Shown: one piece after another, positions 14,201 to 24,675 of the stretch
Layout of the letters: each line of letters opens with the position of its first letter
How positions within the stretch are numbered: the first letter of the stretch is position 1
NCBI GenBank assembly: GCA_963978905.1
Contig: OZ022261.1
Location: 29,385,686 to 29,449,685, forward strand
Direction of reading: 5' to 3'
Length of the DNA stretch: 64,000 nt
DNA from: Trichostrongylus colubriformis
Lineage: Eukaryota; Nematoda; Chromadorea; Rhabditida; Trichostrongylidae
The notes under the pieces: generated by a model
What the model was told of the DNA's origin: nothing
Database searches by the model: none
The model's input: only the letters and a program-made list of their open reading frames with translations
Made by a program: the position numbers and the translations under genes

Positions 14201-17200
14201 GGGATACTCCAAGCATCGTCTTTCAGTTGGATGACACTAACCGCATGCTCATCCTACCATGCAGAGTCTCTGAGGCATATGTAAGGACAGAAAGGATAGC
14301 GAAATCGAAGAGATGGGCTCGGAACCGTATGTTCATCGTCCTCTTGACCTCGATGGTCGTGAGCACTCCTTGTGTCGCTCGTACCCCTCTTCTTACATCT
14401 ATTAAGTTGTTCAAGAAGTTCTCAGCGTTTTGTTTACTATTTTTTGCACATTCATTGCTGATATAAAAGTCATTCTCTCTTGTCTCAGTAGTACTTCCTG
14501 AGCGGAATTGTCTGCGCTGTCCGATGGTATGATTGTCGTTTCACCATTGCTTGATGAACCCTCTTTTCCCAAGACTTCTTGAAGCATGTCAAAAGAGCAA
14601 CTTCGGACGATATATTCCTCAACTACAAATTGGTTCAATCCGCAGTCGAGGCAGCTGGACGAATCAACCGGGTGTGGGGGCCCAATAGTGTAGCGGTCGA
14701 TTCGAGGCAGTACCTGACGAGGATCCAAAGGCGTTTGTGGAGGATGCCCCATCCAAACAGTTCGAGAGATAGCTGAAAAGCTAGGCGTTGGCAAATCCAC
14801 TGCTGCGGATGATCTGAAACGCATTAGAAGGTGAAAAAACTCGACAAGTATATGCTCCACAATTTGAGCGATCGGCCGAAATCGGGACGTCTCGAGGATT
14901 CTTCTACACTGCTTTTGCGGAACAGGAATGACCCGTTTTTTGGAGCGAATGGTCACCTATGATGAAAAGTGGATCACATATGACAACAGGAGACGTTGCG
15001 GACAGTGGTTAGATGCCGACGTACCACTAAGGCAATGTCCAAAGCTGCATCCTCAGGGAAAAAAAGATTATGGTCACAGTGTGGTGATCATCGGCTGGTA
15101 TCAACTATAAGTTTTTGTCATCACGTCAAACCATCAAGGCGGAGTCCTACTGTACAAAAATCGACGAAATGTACCAAAACTGCGTCAGCTGCAGCCAACA
15201 CTTGTCAACAGAAAGAGTTCGATTCTCTTGCATGACAACGCCCGTCACACGTTTCATAAATCCGGGATTGAAGTTGTACCTCACCAGCCCTATTCTCCAA
15301 ACATTTACGAACCGATCTTGGCCCTTAAGAATGAGCTTCTCCTCGTCGCTGTTTGATGTTGGTAGGTAGGCAACGAAGATGGTCAGCTGGGGTTGATACA
15401 CATCTTTTCAAACGCAATGTTCGATTCGGGTCGCCAAATTCGTATGAATCGATGTTCATGGCCAAGTATGTGTCGTCGAGAATGTCCACACCACCAACGT
15501 CTCTCCTGTCGTATGTTCCAAGGAGCAGCTCTTATCCAGTCTCTTAAATGGCGTGTAGCGGATAATGCGTTCTCGTCTAAGTTGGTTCGATGAGGTCATA
15601 TTTGACCTTCATGACTTCCGTCATCAGTTATTCGATAACTGATGACGTTTCTGTTCCTTTTTCTGAGCCTTGGGTTCATTTGTGCGTTTCATGTACAGAT
15701 CTCCTTTTTAGCCATTCTTAATTTGGCGGCCTGTTAATCTCAAAATTCTAGAAGCTCCTCACGAGCAACCCCACCAAATGCTGCTATTGTGGGGGCCCTC
15801 GGGCTCTGGGGAATGAGGCCCAGCCTTATTCTTGTTTTCAGCGAGCCAGCGACCAACGAAAGGCTCGCCAGGTCCTATCGTTGGGCTTGGGTCCTCCAGC
15901 TAGTTTTGCAGACTACCCCGAGGTAGACTGAGGGCTTATTTATTGGAGGCGACCCTGGACCACCTCTCATGTACGTCCCAGTCGTTAGAGTACGCTTGTG
16001 AATGGGTCGAATGCAGGATACCAATATCACTATGCAGAAAGCACCCCACACTATGCAAGAAACGTATAAAGCAACCCATCAACATCATCTTCCCTCAATC
16101 CATCAAGGTCTCAGGGCAAGTGCAAACGTCTTTTGGTCCGGATTGTCCCCCTATCCTCAATCTGGGGATGCGGCTCGACATCCTTTGATAAGATGGGTCC
16201 CTCGGTGAAAGAGCCTGGACGAGTGCATTATACAAAGAAACCAATAAGTAAATTTGATTATTCGGTGTTTGTCAGCCTTACCTTGAAAGTCACTATCCGA
16301 TAAGTTCCCAAAAATGCGCATATCTTGGGCTTTAAACAATTCAGCACATTCAAAACTGGTGCGCAGTCCATCTGAAACACGACTTTACTTTTCAATCGTT
16401 CTTCCGATTGTCTTTCCTCATTTCCAAGTTATTGAAGCAACCCTACCATGAGATCTGCAATCTGTGCAATCAGTACATAGGCGAAGTGTGTTGAACCCTT
16501 GATTTTCTTGAAGAATGAGAGACTAAAAAATGAAAGAGGCTATTTATTGCAATTCGAGTGAGTCACATTGTGCTCGACTGGGCTACTGCGTATTAACTGA
16601 AAATAAAGGCGCTCATTGGACATTTTGTATTCTATTCCAGCGCTGCACAAGTTTAGATGGAAAAGGTCAGTAATCGAGTCGGAAACTAGCTGAAAAGACA
16701 ATGTGAAAGTGAAAAACCGTTTCAAATCCGCAAACTACTGAATGCGCTAAAGATGTCAGTTTTTATGAAAAGTGGCCGAAATAAGATTTCTCAAGCATAT
16801 TGTTCACGTCAAATCGCAGATCAGTCGTGACCCATGCAGTGATCGGCCGCCCCAGATCAATGATTCCCTTGAAGAATAACTTACCGCTTCACTATGTATT
16901 TATCAGGGAGCAGCTGGCATAGTTGTCTCGCTCCAGTCCACGTTTTCCAGCTGGCAGCAAAATCCTTCGTGCACATATCTTCCATTGTTTTGTAGGCAAA
17001 AATCAAATAACCTGAAATCGAAAAGGTCAACTGAAATGTAGCAAAATTTAAAGTCTTTCTTGAATGTTACTGTTAAGTTTCTTCTGCAAACTTTTTGCTG
17101 TGCGATAGGAATCATCTCGAATTTGGTCAAGTCACGCGACGAGACGACAGACGCGTCCTCTAGCGCTCAGCCATCACACAGACACTTGTAGCCGTGGTGG

Positions 17201-20200
17201 TGAAGTGACCTAGTTCGAGTGTCTTGACGCAACTCTCCACTTTTTTCTGATGGTTGGTTTTAAACTTGATATCGACCAAATTGAATTCGTTATTGAACAT
17301 AAAAAAGATGTCAAAATCAGTGCACAGCATTACAGCCCGATTAAAACTACCACACAGTATTTTTCAAAATAACGTCGTGATGGGTCGCTTGTGTTTCAGA
17401 ATGGAAAAGAGCACATGGTATTTACAGCGTGGGTGGCTCACCATCACCACTGATCCCCTGTCTCGGAGTTGACTTGTTGTTCTTACAGGTCATAGCAACA
17501 GACTGTTGTCGCATCATTTGAACACACTCGAAAAAACCTGAAACATTTGCAAACGTGTTGAGATATTGCGGAAGGAGGGTGCTCTCAGAAAGGCAAAGAC
17601 TAGGGAGATTCTCTGGATTCTTCGGTTTGGTCCACTTTGCACTTCATGCTTCTTCCCTTGCCCTGTCTTCCGGCGGGTATGTGGCGCACAAGCTTCTGCG
17701 CATGAGAGCGCAAGAGAATTCTGTGAGTGGGTGCTCCGTCCCTGGACCGTGGAGCATAGTTCGTGAGCTGATTTTGCATTTGACAGCGGAAACCCTTGGA
17801 GACAGTAGCCTGAGCCTTACGACGCATACGAGGCTGGGCGAACTAGGAAAGTTTCTAGGAATAGCAATGGACGCACCTGAATTCTCTCCGTAGTCCACTT
17901 CGCCCAAGGTCTCGATGTGCTTATCAAACAGCTGCCCACGGATGAAGATCAAGCCCATACTCGGAAAGACACCTGAAAATGACTCAACATGTTACGTGAC
18001 ATGAGAACCAAAAAAGACATCAGTAAATTATTGCATTCATGCAAAACGTGCGGCGTCACGTTGATTTTGTTTCCTACTTCCTTAGTCACGTTTGTGGGAA
18101 GGTTACATGTAAATGCCTTGGTAATGTAAATGAATGCACTAGTCGTGGTGACTCCCATAGTCCTAGTTCTTTTGAGCGGTGGCATAGCGTGAATACCAGT
18201 GGGAGGATATGTGCGACGGAACACTCGAATTTGGTCGCTGCGCCACACGAGTTGCATTACCACGCGCGACGAGCGCATTGTTGTTCCCATTGTGAATTGG
18301 CTGCGCGCTAATGAATGCGGCCGCCATCTCCTCGCGTTACCTCACCCATCTTGAGTGTCTTCACTCATATCTCTTCACTAAAGAGAGACAGGTGTACATA
18401 GAAGGGGAACCATCGACGGGAAAGTGGGATTCAACGTGCTCCAAAGGCGGTAATGCGCGCAGTAGGTGGGGGTCGATTGGTCGAATTTTCGCTTCGCGAC
18501 GTCGCACTCGCGGCGCCGTTAGTACGAGTCGTTTAGGATTGCGCTCAAGACGCCATGAGCTGGCACCGTGAAGGATCTTCACGGATCGCAGTTTGGAAGC
18601 TTCGCAAGTTCGCCTACGTTGTTGTTGTTGCAGTTTGAAGAGGTAAAGCTGCAAAGGACTCGCATTCGCCGCGCTAAAATTTGACTAATCGACCCCACCA
18701 CTGCGCAGTGGTGAGCACCTAACAGTGCAGTTAATGCTTCAGCAAAGTAGATAGATAGCTGAAGAACTCAAAAACACTGCCGTGTTTTGATTCGCAATTA
18801 TTTTGAGTTCGATTCAAACTGGAGCTGAGGGCACTTTTTGCTGCTCTGATGCCATTGAACAATGTCAGAACAAAGAAGAAAGGAGAGAGATGCAGTACGG
18901 CGATATCGACGACAAGATACAGAACAAGGCCACATCCTGTCACATGTATCTAGCAGACTTTCATACTCATAACAATATTCGAATCCTCGCGAACTTCTCC
19001 TGCTACTACGTCACATCCATTCCTAGTGGTCGTAAGTGCGACAACTCGTGTGTACAATCCTATAGATAAAAGTACAGTACGCAGCGATGAATAGAGCAGG
19101 ACGTGGCAAGTACCACAGAGCAGCTCGAACAAACCACGCCTCCAAGCCTGCACTCATGAGCTGCATACGACCGCCTTACATAAGGCACCCCTCTAGCTGC
19201 GATCGATAGAGTTCCGGGTCGGGGTTGCCAGTGCTCTCTGTTTTTCTCCACTGCTTAACTACCTGACATTTTTATCTTGATGTTTTCAGTCATCCAGTCA
19301 ACCTCGTACTTATGCCCTTGAGTTAATGAACATGGATCCGAACTTACACCCTTTTTCGACACTTTTCACACGCTTTATACTGATCTGTTCGAGTGATGGG
19401 TGATCCAAATGCAGATTTTCAGGAAAACGAATACATTCTTCAGATTCGTCCACATATATTGACAAATGCAGGTAACAAGGTAGGAACTGAAAATAGCATC
19501 TGAGCTCTTAACATTATATAATTTTGTTATGGTTGAAAAATTGAGTCCTCACCGAAAGCTGCTGCTTGGTACTATAGTAAAGGGGAAGAGATGTACTCTT
19601 GAAGGAGGCATTTGACTCATTAACAATTACTATTTTGGTGATAGTAAACAGGAAAGAGACGGGACCACAGGTTTGCATGTTTATCTTCCGTTGGAACCGT
19701 TCACTTTTGGAGAAGGAAAAAGGATCTTCTATATTAGTTGCCAGGTCTCTGCATGGCTTCCGCTTACTTCATCCACAATCCCCGAAATCCCTGGTTATAA
19801 GCTGCCCGTTCAGATTTTCGAAAGAAACTGAACTTGCTACGTGAACTACGTAAGCGCATAAGTTGCATGTGCATGGAGACTCGAAAAAAAAATGACTAAC
19901 AAAGGAGGTCTTTCAGGTCATGACGCGCTTTCGGAAAACGGTTTTTTTCCATTATATGAGGGTACCTACATGAAACATATAACTGACTTCCATTTTTGCT
20001 GCGCGGCCCTACAAATGCCAAGAAAGGAGTGAAGAAAATTTTTTTCAAAAAGGCGTTTTTAACCCACTCATAGTATGCATCCTCCTCGTAACTTTGATCA
20101 TGTGCAGATCCAAAGGTGTTCTTCTATTTCACATCCAAAACAAAGTCAAATACGGACAAAAAATGGAATCGTATCTCCACCATGTACTAAAAGTGCGTAG

Positions 20201-21531
20201 CATCTCAGAATGGCTCCCCAACGTACGGCTTCTGCGTCGACCGGATGGCCTACTGGATACGATGGTGGGCTCTCGAACGGATGAAGTGCTGGGTTGGTGG
20301 TTCGAATCCCGTCATTGCCAAAGTCCTTTATTCTTTTACCTTCACTTTTTCGTCTTCAAATATGTCTGCTTATGCCAAATGACTACGATTTTCACTGACA
20401 GCATGCCAAAATGACTATATTTACGAATTGTCAATGAATTTGGTGATGTGACCTTTTCGGACACGAAAGGGCCGTAGCGCTCGATTCGCGATTTCGCACA
20501 AAATGAATGCCATATTCTTGTTCAAGGGGTCAAACCACCCCTGGGGACACATTTCTAGCCAATTCCAAATTTTGACCCTTACTTCGAAAAAGATGTTTGG
20601 TCATGTGTACGTGGTGCGCTTTCTACTTGTAGAAGTGAGTAACTCACAAAATCGATGAAAATCAATGGAATATGCACAGCATGGATGCCTATCGCTATAA
20701 TTTCAGCTATCAAACACCAAGCAAGAGGAATAGTCAGAATTTCATGACAAGTGATACCGTCGTCTCCTTCGTTGAACGTGCAGTCCAGGGTATACCAATG
20801 CCCAGCTCAAATTTTCGAATTTGGGTCAAAACTTCGATTGGGCTGGAAACTTATCCTGGGAGTAGTTCGACCTCCTGAACACGAATATCAAATCCGTTTC
20901 GCGCAAAAACGCCTCGTTCGTGCGCTATGAGCGCCGAAAGGCTGAAAATTAGACTGTTAAAGTTGCTGAAAGCTGGCAATAGAGGGCAGTTCGGAGTTAT
21001 AAATGTGATTACTGCACTTAATCTTCATATACTAATGTTTACGAACCCAAAAACTGAAAATCTAAATTTTGCCAAAATTTGTCCTCAGTGGGGATCGAAC
21101 CATCAACCCAGTTTTTGGCATTTGTAGGGCCGCGCAGCAAAAATGGACATCAGTTATATGATACTTGTACGTACCCCCATACATGCAAAAAACAGCTTTC
21201 AAAAAGCGCGTCATGAGTTGGAAGACCTCCCTCGTAAGTAAAAGAATATCAGATCTGGTACACACATCGAATGGTTGAACCTGAGCATCCTTGTGGTCAT
21301 TCACAAAGTTAATGGAAAATGGTGACTATCAGTTAGCTGGTGTAACTAGTCAGTAAAAGAGTAATGAGATGATTTACCGTATGCTTCGTCCAGATGGCAG
21401 GCATGAGACATTTGCGACCCGAACCCGACAATAAGCCAAACAATGGGATAATGCCATTTCGGGATTTTCTCGATAACGAGTCCAAACCACGTTACTGCAC
21501 CGACTTGATGTTCATTGTTTCCGATGCTCAT
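11244..21531 (-). CDS. Unrecognised eight-exon gene, 286 residues
   Basis: The exons are 21531-21378, 17972-17877, 17537-17487, 17011-16885, 12524-12307, 11905-11763, 11362-11310 and 11262-11244. Every junction has GT/AG ends and matching phase (1,1,1,2,1,0,2), and the total is exactly 287 codons including TAG. Phase agreement over seven introns is the main evidence. The N-terminal half has short hydrophobic stretches (YPIVWLIVGFG near residues 29-39, MGLIFI near 57, TCYLIFAY near 100) and several Cys and Trp (SWKTWTGARQLC). The C-terminal half is hydrophilic and Lys/Pro-rich. I see no motif I can name. It might be a small membrane-associated protein, but the stretches are short. Introns 1 (3.4 kb) and 4 (4.4 kb) are filled with repeats. 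A further small exon in intron 4 cannot be ruled out. Confidence 0.75.
11310..11362 (-). CDS. Orphan gene exon 7 (53 nt)
   Basis: Acceptor GTATATTCAG, donor ATAAA/GTGAGT. It reads ELIKDPMDGDKSPKELI and leaves two bases open. A 47-nt intron, a typical nematode size, follows. Confidence 0.75.
11763..11905 (-). CDS. Orphan gene exon 6
   Basis: Acceptor CTCTTTTCAG, donor ATACTT/GTAAGT, both close to the nematode consensus; 143 nt. It reads VWVRKKPIRKTGCIMFQNEI and then PFPMKKPEVPQKGLKDNRKD, a basic Pro-rich stretch. Confidence 0.8.
12307..12524 (-). CDS. Orphan gene exon 5
   Basis: Acceptor CTATTTTAG, donor CCCACAG/GTGAGA, 218 nt. It starts with TISIYDFPSMKN and continues as a hydrophilic, acidic, Cys-containing stretch (SGDYDAELENSADM, EKSCSLETCDYIQD) ending in Pro-rich HPLPSSPT. 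The acceptor phase fits the split Arg codon of exon 4. Confidence 0.72.
13955..14414 (-). mobile_element. Decayed RTE-like retrotransposon 3' fragment
   Basis: The minus strand from 14414 contains VKRTMNIRFRAHLFDFAILS and then LTYASETL. This matches the conserved TKNIRLRAHLF...VLPALTYASETW segment downstream of the RT domain in RTE elements. A later frame has RWLDGQTS, like the RPPTRWxD tail. Frameshifts separate the parts. It sits right beside the decayed mariner. Confidence 0.55.
14580..15595 (+). mobile_element. Decayed Hsmar1/cecropia-like mariner transposase
   Basis: Fragments in different plus-strand frames keep family order: EAAGRINRVWGPNSVAV (near 14650), VREIAEKLGVGKSTAADDLK (near 14763), KKLDKYMLHNLSDRPKSGRL (near 14835), then VTYDEKWITYDNRRR with the first catalytic Asp (near 14950). 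These are followed by KIDEMYQN, LLHDNARHTFHK (second Asp, near 15228) and PHQPYSPN. Several frameshifts and stops lie between them, and I could not find matching terminal repeats. It lies in intron 4 of the orphan gene. Confidence 0.82.
15620..15646. repeat. Perfect 12-bp palindromic hairpin
   Basis: GTCATCAGTTAT and ATAACTGATGAC around a 3-nt TCG loop, right after the decayed mariner. It could be an element end or a structured relic. Confidence 0.7.
16885..17011 (-). CDS. Orphan gene exon 4
   Basis: Acceptor CGATTTCAG, donor AAGCG/GTAAGT, 127 nt. It reads YLIFAYKTMEDMCTKDFAAS, then WKTWTGARQLCQLLPDKYIV. Codon use is the most coding-like of this gene. Confidence 0.82.
17487..17537 (-). CDS. 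Orphan gene exon 3 (51 nt)
   Basis: Acceptor AATGTTTCAG, donor ACCT/GTAAGA. It reads FFECVQMMRQQSVAMT. Phase 1 on both sides matches exons 2 and 4. It is far too short to be found by length. Confidence 0.75.
17877..17972 (-). CDS. Orphan gene exon 2
   Basis: Acceptor CATTTTCAG, donor ATTCAG/GTGCGT, 96 nt. It reads VFPSMGLIFIRGQLFDKHIE and then an acidic piece (GEVDYGEN). The first two bases complete the Gly codon opened by exon 1. Confidence 0.78.
18208..18362. repeat. Palindromic family A copy
   Basis: It starts GCGACGGAACACTCGAATTT, then GGTCGCTGCGCCAC, and ends CCTCGCGTTACCTCACCCAT then CTTGAGTGTC. The termini are inverted copies around a GCGCGCTAA core. It lies in intron 1 of the orphan gene. 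Confidence 0.7.
19903..21231. repeat. Inverted-repeat pair, 1.33 kb, with tRNA-like boxes inside
   Basis: The left arm (19903-20020) and the right arm (21115-21231) are inverted copies sharing CTTCCATTTTTGCTGCGCGG and TACAAATGCCAA and the GGAGGTCTT end. Inside the left half TGGCCTACTGG (20246-20256) and GGTTCGAATCC (20299-20309) look like pol III boxes. Inside the right half GGGGATCGAACC (minus-strand B box) precedes the arm. A third direct copy of the arm is at 23162-23283. Confidence 0.72.
21378..21531 (-). CDS. Orphan gene exon 1 with start codon
   Basis: The ATG at 21531 opens 51 codons (MSIGNNEHQVGAVTWFGLVI...) ending at TACG/GTAAAT in phase 1. It contains the most hydrophobic piece of the protein, HYPIVWLIVGFGSQ. 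No SL acceptor is clear upstream. Confidence 0.75.
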
Positions 21532-21708
21532 TTTTGCGACTTCTTATGAACGCCTATGGCAAACAAAATAGGCAAAATGGGAACGAGCTCAAACAACATG
21601 TTCGTCAGTTCGCTTCGAAATCTACACGATTGAGCATCAGCAACTAATCTAGCTTTTGTCTTCGGTGATTCAACCACGGAGGAATGCTGCAGGGGCTTTT
21701 ATTCCTAC

Positions 21709-21871
21709 ACTCCATTTCGCAGCGCTTGATAGAGCGTGGCTTACGGACTTGGGTGATAGCGTATCAAACTCTTTCACTCCGCCACACACTCTCACTCTTA
21801 CCGCGCACTCTTACTCTCGCCACTCACCCATGTCCGTAGGCCACGCCCTATCAGGCGCTCCGAAATGGAGT
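21709..21871. repeat. Hairpin element, 48-bp arms
   Basis: ACTCCATTTCGCAGCGCTTG... (21709-21755) and ...GCGCTCCGAAATGGAGT (21824-21871) pair over about 48 bp. The loop is a CACTCTTAC-type pyrimidine-rich repeat. It lies about 180 bp upstream of the orphan gene's start codon. Confidence 0.82.
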
Positions 21872-24490
21872 ATAGATCAGTTTTGCGCAGGCACCGACAA
21901 AATTTCGGCGATCACCCCTTGCGAAACCATGGGGTCACAGCGCAGTGGCAGCGAGCGCACCCGTCATTGTCGCGGTCGGTCATCGATATCGGCCATCGGA
22001 CAGGTATAGTTATCCAGGTATTGTGTAGATACTGGAAATGAATGGTGTTGTTCATGCCACCTCAATTTGGAATACTTCATTAGCTACGGTTTTATCGAAT
22101 GAAGATTTTCTCAAGGCTTTCGAAAGACCAAACATTACCCGAGGCCCATTTGCTACAGTGGTTGAGTGAGCAGTCCCCATTCAAGAGGTCAGAGATCACT
22201 GTCAGTGGTGAGGTAAATTTTGCTGCGTATGTAATGCGGAGTTGCCGGCTCTCTCAAATTCTTCGAGAGCCAGATCTTCACAGCATCAGAAATATTCGCT
22301 CCCCCCGATTACGTCACTTTAGTGTTTGAGCCTATTTAAGCTTCAGCTCAACACATCAAACGATGTAGGGAACCCACCTTATGTAAGTTACGCTTGCATA
22401 AATGAGAGCGAAAAAAATCCATGCTCAGCCCAACCGCTGATCTTTAAAATTACAATCCCTCCCGTCTAGCCGGCCGAATACGACCCCAATCGAGCAGTCC
22501 AATCGAAATATTCACCCAATTCGAATTTTTGACGTGGACATTGGCATACCTTTTACTGTACATTCGGTGTAGAAGGCCAGGGTGTCACATGTCACGAAAT
22601 CCTCATTAATTTTCTAGATGATAAGTATATGAAGGAATAACGTTAAGCATTCATGCTGTGGTCAAAATCGTAATTTGGCTCAACGCATGCTCTCAAGCGT
22701 AGTTTGACCCCCTAAACACGAATATGACAATCATTTGGCACGAAAACGCCGGTTTCGTACTCCACGGGCCCCTGCGTGTCCAAAGAACGGATTCAATGCT
22801 CGCTGAAAACTCGTAATCAAGGCCAATCTGATTGACAACGCAAATCGTATTCATTCGACATAAGGAGACATATCGGGATGAGAACGTGAAAACGAAAAAA
22901 GCAAAATTTTGTCGCAGGCGGGATCCGAACCACAAACTTTCACGAACCCTTCCAGTGAGAGCCCATCGCTTTATGCAAAGCACCTGATGCACTTTTAGTG
23001 CATGCCGGTGATGTGGCTTTATTTCCCAGTGCAATCTGCTCCCTTTTCCAGGTGAAAATGAAAACCATTTTGAAATGGGCACATAGTACATGGCTCCACA
23101 AGAAGTACGCGGATGCGGTGAAATCGAAGTTTTGGAAAAATCCTCCGCTTCTTTTGTGACATTCGTAGGGCCGTTCAGGAAAAGTGAACATCAGTTATAT
23201 GTTTCATGCAGGTACTTTCATATGTATGATGCAAAAACAGTTTTCAAGAAGCCTTCCATTCTCTCAGAGACCTCTCTTGTATGTAGTTACCATCGATGAT
23301 TAGTGGGACAAATCGATGACGGCTGTGGACGTTCACACGGTGATTCAAACTCATTTTCAGATTGAATATGTGGATTTTCTTTGCAATCAGTTGGGGGAAA
23401 AATACTCGTCCGTGTGCTCAACGACAACCCTTATTTTCGCCTAGCCTTTTTTAGCCTAAGCTTTAGTTAAAGCGAGGAGTCCTTTTTTCTAGTCATACAT
23501 GACTTAGGTGAAGTATACATCGTAATGTAAAAACTGGTGATGGTAAGATGGTATCAGGTGCGAGATGGCGAGAGCGCAAAAAAAAACCAACCCTCCCGAC
23601 TAGATTAGCATAGAAATTTTATTCCACTCTCAGATCATTCAAGGAACATCGGTGTTATCTGAAACTAATGTTTAGGGAGATTTCCATTGTTCACGCAACT
23701 GATGGAGTTTCCATAGATGGGGAATTAATATTTGAAACTTATTGTACTGCTTGCACATATGCAAATGGATCCGGACTGGGTGCTATGATAGACAAATTTC
23801 AAATGGATTTATCTTTGTCCGTTTCCGCGTATTCATATATCCCTCTCTTTCGAGGGGATTCCAAAAATTATTCAATTCTCATAATTGCACCTTCGCACGG
23901 AAATCTTTAGTAAAAGGCGAAAGATTTTCTCGATTAAATGCAAAGGAGCCAGAGATACCGAAAGTGTCCACGGTAATGACAGCACTATTTCTTGCGCCGT
24001 ACATACGTCCGGTTTCTATTCACACTTAACAGAGGAGCATTTCTTTGTGTAGTCAGATCATAGGCTTCTTCAAAACAGCACCATATCAGTCTGTACTGAT
24101 ATTAATAAACCTTGTTTTTACTCTACACAACATAATTTCGCTTACTGTGTGTTGAAGAAGAAATGGCTCACATTCTATGACGTAGAGAATATAGTGCACA
24201 AGTGCACCACAAACAGCTAAAAGCACGACACTCATGTCTTCTGTAACGCTCAACTTTTACAGAAGATAATTTTTTTAAAGGAGACGTGTTTTTTAAAGGA
24301 TACCATTTCATCTTTATCCAATTACAGAAAGCCATTTAAACTAGGAGAACGTGAATCTTGGGCTTTCCGATGCTCTAGTTTTCTCCATTGTACTCAGCTA
24401 ACTCCTCTTTTTTACTTCTCGTTTTCTCCTTCAACACTAATGTAGCTTTCCATTGCTTTTCTGATTTTCGCATGTTTATTCCCTCGGAGG
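21872..24490. other. Between the orphan gene and the U2-like gene
   Basis: Mostly the tRNA-box repeat family (to 23283). From 23284 to 24490 I see no gene and no repeat shared with the rest of the window. Confidence 0.4.
22685..23283. repeat. Further copy of the tRNA-box/arm repeat
   Basis: It begins GTAGTTTGACCCCCTAAACA like 20866 (GTAGTTCGACCTCCTGAACA). It holds a minus-strand B box (GGGATCCGAACC near 22920) and ends with the arm (GTAGGGCCGTTCAGGAAAAG ... GAGACCTCTCTTG). The order is the same as in 20855-21231. A diverged partial copy is near 29115-29200 (TTCCCTGAACACG). Confidence 0.55.
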
Positions 24491-24675
24491 GGTGGGCCGA
24501 TCCCAGCAGCATGCGACGCTGGGCCGACCCGTGACGAGGCGCGAGCAAGCCCACGACCTCGTCCAGTCTCAAAAACCAAATAACCTTAACGAGATTCATT
24601 CGAATCTCTATCGAAGTTTAATTCGATAAGAACAGAAACTAAACTTTGATTTTAGCCAAAAGGCCGAGAAGCGAT
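24491..24675 (-). ncRNA. U2: U2 snRNA-like gene, variant branch-site recognition sequence
   Basis: Read on the minus strand from 24675, the RNA starts AUCGCUUCUCGGCCUUUUGG as in U2 and has about 185 nt, the normal length (185-188). Stem IIa pairs UAUCGAA (24628-24622) with UUCGAUA (24615-24609). Stem IIb pairs GAGAUUC with GAAUCUC around a GAAU loop (24608-24591). A GGUUUUUGAG Sm-like site is at 24568-24577. Stem III pairs GACGAGG with CCUCGUC (24563-24533). A long stem IV (24530-24494) ends in CCCACC. In canonical U2 the segment after AUCAAAG is UGUAGUAUCUG; here it is UUUAGUUUCUG, so GUAGUA is UUAGUU (24642-24637). The Sm site also has G in place of the usual first A. U2 base-pairs with the intron branch site in the spliceosome. 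It is either a divergent functional variant or an old pseudogene; intact stems with changed bases favour past selection. Confidence 0.85.

Larger units (their letters stand above)
12525..16884. other. Intron 4 of the orphan gene
   Basis: 4.36 kb holding a family A copy (12740-12890), the decayed RTE and mariner fragments and the 15620 hairpin. A minus-strand frame at 16540-16702 after a TTTTCAG acceptor (LVSDSITDLFHLNL...) is out of phase with exon 4 unless a later acceptor is used; it is left out of the model. Confidence 0.5.

Noticed and set aside
13847..14284. Plus-strand 145-codon frame
   Set aside because: It is the antisense of the decayed RTE fragment, which is recognisable on the minus strand.
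18803..19069. Plus-strand frame with several Cys (TFCCSDAIEQC...)
   Set aside because: It lies in orphan-gene intron 1, has no consensus splice sites in the right places, and the minus strand is open over the same bases.
24375..24599. Minus-strand 74-codon open frame
   Set aside because: It lies inside and just downstream of the U2-like RNA; the open frame is a by-product of the structured RNA sequence.
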